Assembly (NCBI GenBank): GCA_002731275.1
Contig: PCBK01000136.1
Location: 1-53,544, forward strand
Length of the DNA: 53,544 nucleotides
From: Deltaproteobacteria bacterium
GTDB taxonomy: Bacteria; Myxococcota_C; UBA6777
Direction of reading: 5' to 3'
Part shown: one piece after another, positions 7,279 through 17,570 of the stretch
Layout of the letters: every line of letters starts with the position of its first letter
How positions within the stretch are numbered: position 1 is the first letter of the stretch
Translations under genes and position numbers: made by a program
The notes under the pieces: generated by a model
Database searches by the model: none
What the model saw: the letters and a program-made list of their open reading frames with translations, nothing else
Told to the model about the DNA's origin: nothing

Positions 7279-9588
7279 TTAAAGGTTGGCGTTGTCGATA
7301 AGCAAGAGATAATTGAGATCATTGAGCGAGCGCAAGAGGTCTTCGGAGAGGGGCTGTTCACTGATCAACAAAAGAGGGACTTCTCGCGTCCGGACAGAGC
7401 GACCGAGTTCAGAGAACAAGAACGCCCAGGGCGCTTGAAAATCACCGATATGCAAAATAAGCAGGTGAGGTGGTGCCTGGTAAAGATACTGGATCCCCTG
7501 GGCAGGTTCATCGCAGACTTGTAGATCGACATCAACACCACAACAAAATTCGAGCAGGCGTCCAGCCTCCTCTTTGGCGTCAATCCCAATACTCAAGACC
7601 ATACAATCGTGTTTGCGTGCGCGAACACTTTCGAGCCACTTGTACCAAAAGTCTTCGTCGAGCTTGGCGGAGCGATATTTCCCCCAAACAAACTCAACCC
7701 CACCACCTTCCTCAGGGACGCCAGTTGTGTTGAGCAGCGGGAGCCACAATTCACGGGGCTGTCGTTGCACGAGCGTGGCAATCTCAGCGCGAAGACCTTC
7801 TTCTTCAGGCGGCATCAAGATGACACCTGCCGGGAGATCCATGATCCCCTCTTTCAATTCTTGCGGTGTCGAGAGCACTTTCACCCGAAACAACATCGAA
7901 CGTAACATCTCCAAAAAGGAAGGTGTAAAGGCGAGTTGTTTCTCTGTGTAGTAAATCAGGTCTTGTATCCCCAACCCCTCAGCCGTCAGCTCCGAGGAAG
8001 AGAGGATATCCATATCACCGACTTCGCTGATCTCATCGTCCTCCGTTGAGACCGAAGCCGACGATGGGCTCTCTTCTACCGCTACACTCAGCTCATCGAT
8101 ATCATCGATTAACTCATGCACTCCGCTCTTGGGCTCTGTTTCTTGTGCCGGTTCTTCAGGCGCCTCGTTGTACGCGTCGATAAAATCAGACGAGAGCTGT
8201 GGCTCTTCGTTTGGCGGCTCCTCTTGCACTTCTTGTAGAGCTTGCATCGCCGCATCATCGACGACTTGTGTTTCAAAGGAGTCGTCCTCTGGTGGGAGAT
8301 CCTGTGTTGAAGAGAGCGCATCTTGCTCTTCGTCCGAATGACTCACGGACTTGCGCACCTTGGCCAGCTCATTGTCATCAAAGAGCAGATCGCGAGACTC
8401 GGAGAGAGACACGGTTTTGTTAAACGACTGTTGAACCTCTTCGGCCTCATCTTCAGCTGGCACATCTTTAACTTCTTCGAGCAACTCGGATGTATCTCGG
8501 ATAGGGACATCTTCAAACTCTGTCGTCATCCGAAGGTTTTGTTGGACTTGAAAGATCTCAACAGAGGAGGTCGCCTCACTTGGCTCTTGGGATTCTTCTG
8601 CCGCAGCGTTACGCAAAGACATCAAGCGAGGATCTTCGCTGGCCATAATCGCAACAGTCTCTTCAAACTCCGGTGCTTTCTCGGAAGATGCAGCTGGTGT
8701 TGAGGTGGCCTCTTCAGCTTGTTTTTGTTGAAGTAAAGATTCGGAGAGGAGCAGGATCTCGTGGCGAGCTTCTTCGAGCTGCTCCTGAAGTAATTGTTTT
8801 TCAGCTTCGATTGATTGAACCAACTCTTCGGAGGAGAGAAGCGCACTGACGACCTCTTCCGTTCGCGTTTGTGCGTCCTGGAACTTTTGTCGCAGACCTT
8901 CGAGCTCAGTGTAGAAGACCTGCAGCTCTTGTTTGCTCTGTGTGGCTTCTTTTTGTGCGTCCTGGAGCTGTTGGATGAGCTCTTCATCACTGCCTTGTGC
9001 CAGAGCCGCGCGATGCCACTTTGCGCGCTCGATCTCACTCGCGAGCGCCTGACCAATCACGATGTAGCTACCCACCTCAGAGGGCTCAGGGAACATATCC
9101 TCTTCGAAGCGAAGATGTAAGGCTCCGATACCACGACCTCCAACGTATAATGGTAGGCTGAGAAGATGAAGCGCGCCGCTACCAAAGAGCGTCGAGAGCA
9201 ACGCACTGGCCTCTTCGCTCAAGGGGGTGTTGTGTGCGTCCTGACGGAGTGGTTCGGTCAAGATCTCCTCGTAGGCGGCCCATTCAATAGGCAACGTCGA
9301 GACGACAAATTGACCATCTTCATCAAGCTCCCAACGCTCGACTTCGACGAGGTGGTCTGTGGATGCGCCAAACATAAAGAGCGAAAAATCTGAGGGTGCG
9401 ACGTCGAGGACATCACATAGCATCATCCCTAGCTCAGAGGAGTTTTGTAGGCCAAGCTGCCCTATCTCTTCGAACAATGTGGGGAGGGTCGACATGCGCG
9501 TCATGATGCGGCTGGAGAGCAGCAATTGATGAGACCACGATAAGGAGGTATCAAACGAACGACTTGGATCAGATTTTTTTGATTGCAT
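7279..9588 (-). CDS. GAF-like / coiled-coil / acidic linker / receiver-like protein
   Basis: 769 residues from the ATG at 9588, which has CGGAG seven bases upstream; the frame extends 46 codons further without a good start. Residues roughly 15-195 look like a GAF-type sensory domain, with LSLPLYVGGRGIGALHLRF as the usual strand pattern. Residues about 200-290 form a Gln/Glu-rich coiled coil, and about 290-580 are very acidic, Ser/Glu/Pro-rich and probably disordered. The last 180 residues have alternating strands and helices (VLSIGIDAKEE, LLILHIGDFQ, EVPLLLISEQPLS) resembling a response-regulator receiver domain, possibly with an altered phosphoacceptor site. It may be a signalling scaffold of myxobacterial type. 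No homologue is named; the domain calls are from pattern only. Confidence 0.7.
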   Translation of the reverse strand: MQSKKSDPSRSFDTSLSWSHQLLLSSRIMTRMSTLPTLFEEIGQLGLQNSSELGMMLCDVLDVAPSDFSLFMFGASTDHLVEVERWELDEDGQFVVSTLPIEWAAYEEILTEPLRQDAHNTPLSEEASALLSTLFGSGALHLLSLPLYVGGRGIGALHLRFEEDMFPEPSEVGSYIVIGQALASEIERAKWHRAALAQGSDEELIQQLQDAQKEATQSKQELQVFYTELEGLRQKFQDAQTRTEEVVSALLSSEELVQSIEAEKQLLQEQLEEARHEILLLSESLLQQKQAEEATSTPAASSEKAPEFEETVAIMASEDPRLMSLRNAAAEESQEPSEATSSVEIFQVQQNLRMTTEFEDVPIRDTSELLEEVKDVPAEDEAEEVQQSFNKTVSLSESRDLLFDDNELAKVRKSVSHSDEEQDALSSTQDLPPEDDSFETQVVDDAAMQALQEVQEEPPNEEPQLSSDFIDAYNEAPEEPAQETEPKSGVHELIDDIDELSVAVEESPSSASVSTEDDEISEVGDMDILSSSELTAEGLGIQDLIYYTEKQLAFTPSFLEMLRSMLFRVKVLSTPQELKEGIMDLPAGVILMPPEEEGLRAEIATLVQRQPRELWLPLLNTTGVPEEGGGVEFVWGKYRSAKLDEDFWYKWLESVRARKHDCMVLSIGIDAKEEAGRLLEFCCGVDVDLQVCDEPAQGIQYLYQAPPHLLILHIGDFQAPWAFLFSELGRSVRTREVPLLLISEQPLSEDLLRSLNDLNYLLLIDNANL

Positions 9589-9861
9589 CAATGTCTCCGA
9601 AACGTGGAGGCCTCCGGCGCCTCCATCAAAATCACACAGCGACACGACATCCCTATTACGCCGAAGGGACATCACAAAACCAAACAGGTAACAAGTATTC
9701 CAAAGCACACCAAGAAAACAGGCCAATACAAGAGCTTACAATAACCCCTCAGGAAAAGCAAATACTCACACATCACGCCTATCAAAGAGTCGTGACATGC
9801 GCTACACAGGCGTTTTGTTTTGGGAGTATAAGCGGCGAGAGGGAAGAGAGGTAGGAACGAT

Positions 9862-11166
9862 TTACGCGACGATCTTGATGTGGGGGAAGACCTCTTGTAG
9901 ACGTGCACGTCCAGAGACACCAAGGCCATTCATCGCGAGATTGAGCACCTTCAGGTTTTGCATTAACGGTGAATTGACGAGGGCCTTGAGACCTTGCAAG
10001 CCGATTTGGTTATGAGAAAGGTCGAGCACTTCGAGCATCTCGGAAGCAGGTGAGGACTTGAGAAACTTAAGTCCCTCATCACCGATGTGATTGCTCCACA
10101 TACTCAACACACGAAGGAAGCTGAGAGAAGGTGCATCGATCAAGATCTTCAACCCTTCGGCGCCGAGGTCATTTTCTCCGAGATACAAATGAGAGAGAGA
10201 CGACAGAGAAGGCGCTGCCGCGATGGCTTCTGCACCACGGACGCCCAACTGGTTACTCGACAGATCGAGGACTTGAAGGTTTTCAGCGACAGGGGATTGG
10301 ACGAGCGACGTGACGCCTTCAGGTCCAATCGCGTTCCCCCACAAGTGGAGCTCTTTGAGTGTGCACAGATGTGGAGATTGTGCGATGAAGGCAGCGCCTT
10401 CTTGCCCCATCTGATTTTCGCGAAGCTGAAGCACTTCGAGGCTACGCAGACTTGGGCACTCAGCGATGGCTTTCACCCCTTTGGCTGTGAGCTTGTTGTT
10501 CCACAGATCGAGGACACGAAGGTTCTCCAAACCTCTCGCGCTGACAAGAGCTTCGATCCCTTCATCGCCGATTTGGTTGTCACATAAGTACAACTCTTCG
10601 AGAGCGTCGAGCGGGCCGTGGCTCAGGATGGAGAGTCCTTTGTCACCGAGCGCGTTGGTGTCGAGCTGCAGGACCTGGATACGACCGAGGACTTCTGAGC
10701 CAGCGAGGGCTTCCAGTCCTTTCTCACCGAGTTGGTTCCCCGAGATATCGAGTCGCTTCAGCGCCGAAAGATATGGCGAAGTCGCCAACATTTCGATGCC
10801 CTGGTCACCAATATTGTTGTTGGACAACCGCAGCTCGGTAAGTTGTTTGGCGTGTGGGGATTGGCTGAGAATGCGAATCTCTTCGAGACCAATCTCCAGG
10901 CCACTCAGATCAAATCCTCGCACCAAAGGCCACACATGGCTGGGTTCGCCGTTGGGAAAATCAACCCAACAGTCCTCAGGGTGTGCGCGTCGCAGGGACT
11001 CATCCCATGTCGAGAGGTGCTGGACAACCCGCCGAATGATCTGCTCTCGCTTTGCCTCAACAGGCCACATCCCAAGCAACGCAAGCATCGCTCGCCAGGT
11101 ATCTTCTCCCGGCTCTTGGGTCAACAACTCCTTGAGCAGCAACCAACCTTTTTTTTCACTCGTCAT
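9862..11166 (-). CDS. Leucine-rich repeat protein (ribonuclease-inhibitor type)
   Basis: About 434 residues. After a helical N-terminal segment of about 90 residues, twelve consecutive repeats of about 27 residues follow, each of the form LxLxxNxIGDxGxxALxxSPxLxxL. The repeat length and the GDEG turn fit the RI-like LRR class common in Myxococcota, and the N-terminal helical part resembles the companion domain often found with such repeats. No signal peptide is visible, so a cytoplasmic protein-binding role is likely. The ATG at 11166 is preceded by GAGGAG at nine bases; starts at 11187 and 11238 are possible but weaker. It lies upstream of, and on the same strand as, the GAF-like gene, with 273 bases between them. 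Confidence 0.88.
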   Translation of the reverse strand: MTSEKKGWLLLKELLTQEPGEDTWRAMLALLGMWPVEAKREQIIRRVVQHLSTWDESLRRAHPEDCWVDFPNGEPSHVWPLVRGFDLSGLEIGLEEIRILSQSPHAKQLTELRLSNNNIGDQGIEMLATSPYLSALKRLDISGNQLGEKGLEALAGSEVLGRIQVLQLDTNALGDKGLSILSHGPLDALEELYLCDNQIGDEGIEALVSARGLENLRVLDLWNNKLTAKGVKAIAECPSLRSLEVLQLRENQMGQEGAAFIAQSPHLCTLKELHLWGNAIGPEGVTSLVQSPVAENLQVLDLSSNQLGVRGAEAIAAAPSLSSLSHLYLGENDLGAEGLKILIDAPSLSFLRVLSMWSNHIGDEGLKFLKSSPASEMLEVLDLSHNQIGLQGLKALVNSPLMQNLKVLNLAMNGLGVSGRARLQEVFPHIKIVA

Positions 11167-11407
11167 GCGATCTTTCTCCTCGTTCATGTGACATGATCTC
11201 CTCAACACCATGCCACAAACCGCACGCTTTGGAAACATCCCGCCCCGTATTTTCTCAAATGACGAAAGATCAAGACTTTAGCGTTATATCCCCTCGAAAA
11301 AGACAGAACACTCTAGAAACATTCGACGCTATAGCTCGTTTGTGGTACACCATGCCTCATCTTTGTGCCCCGTGTAGGATGGAGCACGCGCATGTCTGGA
11401 GTATGGA

Positions 11408-12799
11408 ATGGCAACATCGACCTCCGAAGAGACCCCAACCAAAGGGGGATCGAGGAATTTAACGGAAGGCTCACTCACCCGTCATTTACTGGGGATGTCC
11501 TTGCCGATGGTCATCGGTTTGTTTGCGGTGATCGCGTTTAATGTCGCGGACACGTACTTTATCGCGCAATTGGGGACAGAGCCACTTGCAGCGATCAGCT
11601 TGACCTTCCCTGTGGTTATGGGCTTTGGGAGCTTGACGATGGGGTTAGGTGTCGGTGCCTCGTCCGTCATCGCGCGGGCCTTTGGCCAGGGAGATCGACA
11701 GCAAGTGCGCAGGTTGACGACCCACGCGTTGTTGCTGTGTCTCGTCGTTGTGGCGTTCTTTTTGGCCATTGGGATCCTGACGATCGAGCCGCTCTTTGCG
11801 GTGTTGGGAGCCAAGCCAAAGACGATGCCGTTGGTCAAGGAGTACATGGAGATTTGGTACATCGGGGTGTTGTTTTTGGTGATCCCGATGGTCAGCAACG
11901 GTGCCATTCGAGCGATCGGCGATGCGCGCTTTCCAGCGATGGTGATGGTGGTGGCAGGGTTGGTCAACTTCCTGCTCGACCCGCTCTTGATTTTTGGTAT
12001 GTATGGGTTCCCGAAGCTGGGGATCCGGGGAGCGGCGATCGCGACGGTGATTTCGAGGATGGTGACATTTTTGGCGTCCATGTGGGTACTTCAGTACCGT
12101 GAAAAGCTGCTGGAGTGGAAACTCCCAGTGTGGAATGAGGTCTGGACATCGTGGAAGGGGATCTTGTACGTGGGGGTGCCTTCTGCGGGCAACCAGATCG
12201 TCAACCCTCTCTCGATCGGTATCATCACCGCGATCTTGTCCGTCTTTGGTACACACACCCTCGCCGCGTACGGTGTAGCGACGCGGATTGAGTCCATCTC
12301 CATGATCGGTATTTTTGCGGTGTCGGCGGGGATCGCTCCTATCGTCGGACAGAATTGGGGAGCTCAACAGCTCGACCGTGTGACAAACATCCTGCGTATC
12401 GGCTTTTTTTGGTGCATGGGATATGGCATTGTGATCGCCATCGCCCTTTACTTTACGGCTCCATGGCTCGTGGGTCACTTTGATAAACATCCAGAGGTGA
12501 TACGAATCTCCTCCTCCTACCTGATGCTCGTTCCGATCAGCTACGCGGGGATGGGGATCTTTTTGGTCAGCAGCTCGACCTTCAACGCGATCGGCCACCC
12601 TCTCCCCTCCACAGTCCTCACGCTCCTCAGAGCCTTCGTGCTGTACGTGCCGCTCGCCTACCTGGGCTGTTACCTTTACAAAGAGCAAGGTGTCTTCCTC
12701 GCGGCTTCTATCGCGAACGTCCTTGTGGGACTCGCCGCATATATCTGGACACGTCACACGTACAAAGCGCTCACCTCTGCGGACACCCCCGCCCCATAA
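11408..12799 (+). CDS. MATE family multidrug/Na+-driven efflux transporter
   Basis: 463 residues with about twelve predicted membrane helices in two similar halves. The opening helices (MSLPMVIGLFAVIAFNVADTYFIAQLGTEPLAAISLTFPV) and GLGVGASSVIARAFGQGD are typical of MATE exporters. The second half repeats the pattern with GVPSAGNQIVNP and VSAGIAPIVGQNWGAQ. It should export cationic drugs or metabolites across the inner membrane using a Na+ or H+ gradient; the substrate cannot be read from sequence. The ribosome site TGGAG lies six bases before the ATG. An RND export operon follows on the same strand after a 259-base gap that has its own promoter candidate. Confidence 0.94.
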   Translation: MATSTSEETPTKGGSRNLTEGSLTRHLLGMSLPMVIGLFAVIAFNVADTYFIAQLGTEPLAAISLTFPVVMGFGSLTMGLGVGASSVIARAFGQGDRQQVRRLTTHALLLCLVVVAFFLAIGILTIEPLFAVLGAKPKTMPLVKEYMEIWYIGVLFLVIPMVSNGAIRAIGDARFPAMVMVVAGLVNFLLDPLLIFGMYGFPKLGIRGAAIATVISRMVTFLASMWVLQYREKLLEWKLPVWNEVWTSWKGILYVGVPSAGNQIVNPLSIGIITAILSVFGTHTLAAYGVATRIESISMIGIFAVSAGIAPIVGQNWGAQQLDRVTNILRIGFFWCMGYGIVIAIALYFTAPWLVGHFDKHPEVIRISSSYLMLVPISYAGMGIFLVSSSTFNAIGHPLPSTVLTLLRAFVLYVPLAYLGCYLYKEQGVFLAASIANVLVGLAAYIWTRHTYKALTSADTPAP

Positions 12800-12892
12800 C
12801 CCCTCCTGACATGTTCAACAACGGACATAAACGGCCTACAATACAAGAAGATAGAACCACACACGTGCACCTTTGTACAACGTGACCTGCCA

Positions 12893-12920
12893 TTGACATC
12901 GACCAAAGAATGATTATATC
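12893..12920 (+). promoter_or_regulatory. Candidate sigma-70-type promoter of the RND operon
   Basis: TTGACA at 12893-12898 is followed after 16 bases by TATATC at 12915-12920, in the gap before the adaptor gene. The -35 match is perfect and the -10 is partial. Confidence 0.45.
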
Positions 12921-13058
12921 AGCATGGATCTTGGGGCGAAAACACAGCACATTCAAAAGAAAGCGAGTCCCAAACAGTTCCAATGTGTATCAAAGATGAG
13001 ATAGATATCGCTGCTCCCTTGAAAATAGCGCTTGTAGACGAGGAACACACAAAAGACA

Positions 13059-14291
13059 ATGGAAGAGTTTAACGACAACGCACCCTCCAAAGGCACATTA
13101 TTACGCGGTGCCATCGCATTTATTTTGATTTTACTCGTGGGGTTTGTGGTGTTGCGTGTAGCATCGAGCATGCGCAAGCGGCCCAAAAAGAAAAACACGA
13201 CCCGTGCGTTATCTCTCAAGGTGACGACGAAAACGGCCTCCTATCAAAAGAGTCTGCTCTACCTCAAAGGTTTTGGGACCGCACGTTCATACAAGACCGT
13301 CGATCTAGTCCCCGAAGTGTCGGGAAAGATCGTCTATACGATCAAGCCCTTCAAAGAAGGCACCTTCGTCAAAAGGAGGCAGACACTGTTTCGCATTGAG
13401 CGCAGCAACTACTCCCTCGAATACGAGCGCCTGAAAGCGCAGCTTGCCTCACTCAAAAAACAGATCGTCATCGCAAAGCGGGCGTACAAAGTCAGCCGCA
13501 CCAACCTCGCACGAAACCGTCGCCTTGTACGTAGACGCGCCCTTGACAGAGGCACGTATGAGCGCCTTGAGCAGACCGTGCTCGACCGTGGGCAGCGGCT
13601 TGAATCCCTCTTACAATCACAGCAAGTGACGGACATCCAATTGCGACGAGCTGCGCTCAATCTCCGCAGGACCTCTGTCCGCGCACCCTTTGCAGCGCGC
13701 ATCACGCGAGGTACATTGACCCGTGGGAGCTTTGTCTCGCAAGGTCGTTCTGTCGGGACCATTGAGAGCATCGACGCGATCGAGATTCCCGTCGCGTTCC
13801 CCGTCGATGCGCTGCGAAAAATCACTTACAAAGACGGACGCCCCGCCAAGCTCGGAGACATCCCAAAGGTCCTCAAATCCCTTCCTCCCGTAGAAATCGA
13901 AGCAGAGGGGATCAAGTGGAAAGGGAACGTCGAACGCACAGGTGCGACGGTTGACCTATCCACACGGACAGTCACATTGTACGTCAAAGTAGATCTCGCC
14001 AAGCAAAACCAGATCGGAAACTTGCTCCCAGGGACCTTTTGTCAGGTCCGTATCCCCGCACGCCACATGGACCGTAGCTTCACGATCCCCAAACGTGCGC
14101 TTTACACAGACCACGTATACGTTGTGGTCAACGGCAAACTCACACGTCGCCAAGTCTCCACCTCTTACACAGACGAACAAACTGTCTACATCGCAGGTGG
14201 ATTACAGGATGGTGACAAAGTGATCATCACGCCGCTCGAAGACCCCATCGAGGGAACCCCCGTATACGCGGAAGAGGGAGGAAGCAAGTAA
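13059..14291 (+). CDS. RND efflux periplasmic adaptor (HlyD/AcrA family)
   Basis: 410 residues: an N-terminal cytoplasmic tail of about 15 residues, one membrane helix (AIAFILILLVGFVVLRVAS), then the membrane-fusion-protein layout. This comprises a barrel/lipoyl half (VDLVPEVSGKIVYTIKPFKEGTFVKRRQTLFRIE), an Arg/Leu-rich coiled-coil hairpin at about residues 120-205, the returning lipoyl half (VRAPFAARITRGTLTRGSFVSQG), and beta-barrel and membrane-proximal domains. It links an RND pump to an outer-membrane channel. Two bases separate its stop from the pump start. No TolC-type gene is in view. No close Shine-Dalgarno sequence precedes the ATG, so the start is slightly uncertain. Confidence 0.92.
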   Translation: MEEFNDNAPSKGTLLRGAIAFILILLVGFVVLRVASSMRKRPKKKNTTRALSLKVTTKTASYQKSLLYLKGFGTARSYKTVDLVPEVSGKIVYTIKPFKEGTFVKRRQTLFRIERSNYSLEYERLKAQLASLKKQIVIAKRAYKVSRTNLARNRRLVRRRALDRGTYERLEQTVLDRGQRLESLLQSQQVTDIQLRRAALNLRRTSVRAPFAARITRGTLTRGSFVSQGRSVGTIESIDAIEIPVAFPVDALRKITYKDGRPAKLGDIPKVLKSLPPVEIEAEGIKWKGNVERTGATVDLSTRTVTLYVKVDLAKQNQIGNLLPGTFCQVRIPARHMDRSFTIPKRALYTDHVYVVVNGKLTRRQVSTSYTDEQTVYIAGGLQDGDKVIITPLEDPIEGTPVYAEEGGSK

Positions 14292-14293
14292 CC

Positions 14294-17200
14294 ATGAAAG
14301 GCATTATCGATTGGGTCGTCAAACACCCCACACTCGTCAACCTCCTCATGGTCGCAATCTGTGTAATGGGGCTTGTCTCCATTAACACTATCCCCAAAGA
14401 GGTCTTCCCTGAATCAGCGCTCGACATGATCATCGTCCGCATGGCTTACAGAGGTGCCGGTCCCAAGGAGATCGAAAACGGAATCCTCCTCAAGATCGAA
14501 GACGCCACACAGAGCATCACAGGGATCGCTCAGATCAGCAGCGAAGCCAAAGAGAACATCGCGACGGTCCGCATCGAGGTCGCAAGTAACGCAAAGACAG
14601 CGCGTGTATTGCGCGATGTCAAGGACCAGATTGACCAGATCTCGTCCTTCCCAGTAGACGCAGAGAAGCCCGCAGTCTACGAAGTCGTCCGAAAAACCCC
14701 CGTCACCAGCATCGCGCTGTACGGTGACGTCTCCCGCGCGTCTCTTCAGACGATCGCCGAACGCATCAAGGACAAGCTGCTCGAAAAAGCCGGCATCGAC
14801 GACGTCGTGATCGACGGTAAGAAAGAACGCGAGATCTCGATCGAGATCCAAGAAGCCAAGCTGCGCAAATACAACCTTCAAATCGCCGATATAGGCCGCG
14901 CACTGAGCCGTTCAAACTTCGACCTCTCTGGCGGGACGCTGAAGACCAAAAAAGAGGACTTTATCCTCCGTATTTACAACAAAAAATACTTGGCCAAAGA
15001 CCTCGAAAACATCATCGTCAAAACACTCTCAGGTGGCACCGTTATACGCATTCGCGATATCGCGAATGCCCGTGAGGCCTTCGCAGACACACCACAGGCT
15101 TTCTTTTACAATGGAAAGCGTGCGTTGTTGATCAATGTCATGCGGACATCTCGCGGAAACTCCCTCTACATTGGAGAACAAGCGACAGCGTTCTTGAAAG
15201 AAGCCAAGGCCTACCTACCCCCCAACGTCCAGATCAAATTACAGCGCGACTACAACACGCCCCTACGAGATCGTATCGCCCTGCTCATGAAGAACGGTAT
15301 TCAGGGTCTCTTCCTCGTCTTGATCACGCTGTCACTGTTGATGAACTTGCGCCTCGCGTTCTGGGTCGCAGTGGGGCTCCCGATCTCGATGCTTGGGACC
15401 TTTATCCTCCTCAACACCACAGTCATCACGATCAACGTGTTGAGCCTGTTTGGATTGATCCTGGTGATTGGGATCTTAGTGGATGACGCGATCGTCGTCG
15501 CAGAGAACGTGTACTCCCACCTCGAAGCAGGTAAATCCCCAATGCGCGCTGCGATCGATGGGACCGTGGAGGTCATCCCGGCGGTCTCCGCCGCCGTCTT
15601 TACCACGATCCTGGCGTTCTCCCCGCTGTTCTTTATGGGTGGCTTGATCGGAAAGTTTATCTTCGCGATCCCAGGCGTTGTATGTCTTGCGTTGTTGTTG
15701 AGTTTGATCGAGGGCTTCTTGATCTTGCCTCCTCACCTCGCACACTCGTTGAAGCCCAAAAACAACGTAGAACACACGAACAACCGTCTGCGACAATTTC
15801 TCGACGGTGCCTTTAGCTTTCTCAACGACAGGATGTATGCAGGGACTTTAAGCTTCGCGCTCCGTCATCGTTGGCCCGTTCTTGCCGTCGCGATCTCGAT
15901 CTTCCTCGTGTCTATTGGGATGATGCGTGGTGGCTTTGTGCGTTTTGTCTTCTTCCCGCGTATCGACAGCGACCAGATCGTCGCGCGTATCGTGATGAAG
16001 CCAGGAACACCACGCACCAAAACCAAAGCCATCCTCGATCGTATCGAGCGAGTTGCCAAGAAGATCGGTGATGATCTCAAGAAGAAGCACGGCAAAGAGA
16101 TCATCCTGAGCTACTCCACGTGGATCGGAAAGACGACCAAGCGGACACCTGGCTTTTCTCCCCCAACAGGCGAAGAGGTCGGAGAGGTTCAGTTAGAGTT
16201 GCTCAACTCCGAACGCCGTGGATTTTCGAGTTATCCAGTCATCGACCAATGGCGTAAAAAAGTCGGTCCCATCATTGGCGCCATCCAGGTCAACTTCAAC
16301 ACACTTGGCGGCCCGCCACTTGGGCGAGCGCTTGAGTTCCAGTTGTTGAGTAATAACGACAAACAGCTCCACTACGCGGCCAACTTTTTGGGTAAAAAGC
16401 TGGGCAAATTTAACGGCGTCTACGATGTCGAGAACGACCTGAAGGTCAGCAAGAGAGAGCTACGTTTCAAATTGACACAGCTCGCCAAGAGTTTGGGGAT
16501 CACGATCCAGGAGCTGGCCTTTCAGATCCGCTACCGCATCACAGGGCAAGAGGTCATGCGCCTGCAGCGAGGTCGTGATGAAGTCCGTGTGTACGTACGT
16601 TACCCGGAGTCAGACAGGAAAAGCATTGGCGACTTAAAGGATATGTGGTTCCAGACACGACAAGGAAAGCGTATCCCGCTGACACAGCTCGCGACCTGGA
16701 AGATGACACGAGACCTCGAAGTCGTCCGCCGCATCGATCGCAAAAGGATGGCCTCAGTGTACGCCAACATGGACGACACGAAGACCAGCCGTCAAGAGAT
16801 CATCCAAGACCTCAACAATCCAAAAGACGGGGCCTTTGCGCTGCTGAAAAAACAAGCACCTGAAGTCCGCTTTGTCGCAGCAGGACAGGGACGTGAGCAG
16901 GCCAAGGTGTTTGGTGGTATGAGGATCGCGTTCCCAGTCATGATTTTCGGGATCTTTATCATCCTCGTGGCGATCTTCCAATCGTATTCACAGGCCTTCT
17001 TGATCTTGAGCGTCGTGCCCTTTGGGATCATCGGCGCGGTCTTTGGTCACATGCTTATGGGAATCCCGCTGACGATCTTGAGCTTTTTCGGGCTCGTCGG
17101 ACTATCAGGGATGGTCGTCAACGACTCACTTGTCTTAATGGACAAGCTCAACAGATTGATCGTAAAGGATAAGCTGCCGATCTTCCAGGCCGCTTGGCAG

Positions 17201-17539
17201 GCAGGTCAAAGTCGTCTACGAGCGATCCTCTCGACGACCCTCACGACCTTCGCGGGACTTGCTCCACTGCTTCTTGAGAAGAGTACACAGGCACAATTCC
17301 TGATCCCGATGGCTGTCTCGATCGCCTTTGGGATCGTCTTCGCGACGTTCATTACGCTCGTGCTTGTCCCCTCTTTGTATCTGATCACAGACGATATTCG
17401 TTGCTTTGTTCACTGGATGAAGACAGGTCGCTGGCCCACTCTTGAAGAAGTCGATCCTGCCGTCAAGATACGGGAACAGCTCGAAGAGTTTGAAGCACAT
17501 GATGAGCATGTAGAGTTCGTCGCTCCCCCTTCTGCCTAA
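14294..17539 (+). CDS. RND efflux transporter permease (AcrB/HAE-like)
   Basis: 1081 residues, the usual length of AcrB-type pumps. Helix 1 (TLVNLLMVAICVMGLVSI) is followed by the large periplasmic porter region and the TM2-6 block containing GILVDDAIVVAENVYSHLE, whose paired Asp residues form the proton relay. A second periplasmic loop and TM8-12 follow, with GLVGLSGMVVNDSLVLMDKLN. FPESALDMIIVRMAYRGAGPKEIE is the classic N-terminal RND stretch. It is coupled to the adaptor gene upstream. Substrate is unknown; the local cluster of MATE, RND and CDF exporters suggests drug, lipid or metal export. The gene converges on the CDF gene with 31 bases between the stops. Confidence 0.95.
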   Translation: MKGIIDWVVKHPTLVNLLMVAICVMGLVSINTIPKEVFPESALDMIIVRMAYRGAGPKEIENGILLKIEDATQSITGIAQISSEAKENIATVRIEVASNAKTARVLRDVKDQIDQISSFPVDAEKPAVYEVVRKTPVTSIALYGDVSRASLQTIAERIKDKLLEKAGIDDVVIDGKKEREISIEIQEAKLRKYNLQIADIGRALSRSNFDLSGGTLKTKKEDFILRIYNKKYLAKDLENIIVKTLSGGTVIRIRDIANAREAFADTPQAFFYNGKRALLINVMRTSRGNSLYIGEQATAFLKEAKAYLPPNVQIKLQRDYNTPLRDRIALLMKNGIQGLFLVLITLSLLMNLRLAFWVAVGLPISMLGTFILLNTTVITINVLSLFGLILVIGILVDDAIVVAENVYSHLEAGKSPMRAAIDGTVEVIPAVSAAVFTTILAFSPLFFMGGLIGKFIFAIPGVVCLALLLSLIEGFLILPPHLAHSLKPKNNVEHTNNRLRQFLDGAFSFLNDRMYAGTLSFALRHRWPVLAVAISIFLVSIGMMRGGFVRFVFFPRIDSDQIVARIVMKPGTPRTKTKAILDRIERVAKKIGDDLKKKHGKEIILSYSTWIGKTTKRTPGFSPPTGEEVGEVQLELLNSERRGFSSYPVIDQWRKKVGPIIGAIQVNFNTLGGPPLGRALEFQLLSNNDKQLHYAANFLGKKLGKFNGVYDVENDLKVSKRELRFKLTQLAKSLGITIQELAFQIRYRITGQEVMRLQRGRDEVRVYVRYPESDRKSIGDLKDMWFQTRQGKRIPLTQLATWKMTRDLEVVRRIDRKRMASVYANMDDTKTSRQEIIQDLNNPKDGAFALLKKQAPEVRFVAAGQGREQAKVFGGMRIAFPVMIFGIFIILVAIFQSYSQAFLILSVVPFGIIGAVFGHMLMGIPLTILSFFGLVGLSGMVVNDSLVLMDKLNRLIVKDKLPIFQAAWQAGQSRLRAILSTTLTTFAGLAPLLLEKSTQAQFLIPMAVSIAFGIVFATFITLVLVPSLYLITDDIRCFVHWMKTGRWPTLEEVDPAVKIREQLEEFEAHDEHVEFVAPPSA

Positions 17540-17570
17540 CCCCTTCTCTCTTTCCCTTCCCAACCCCCTG

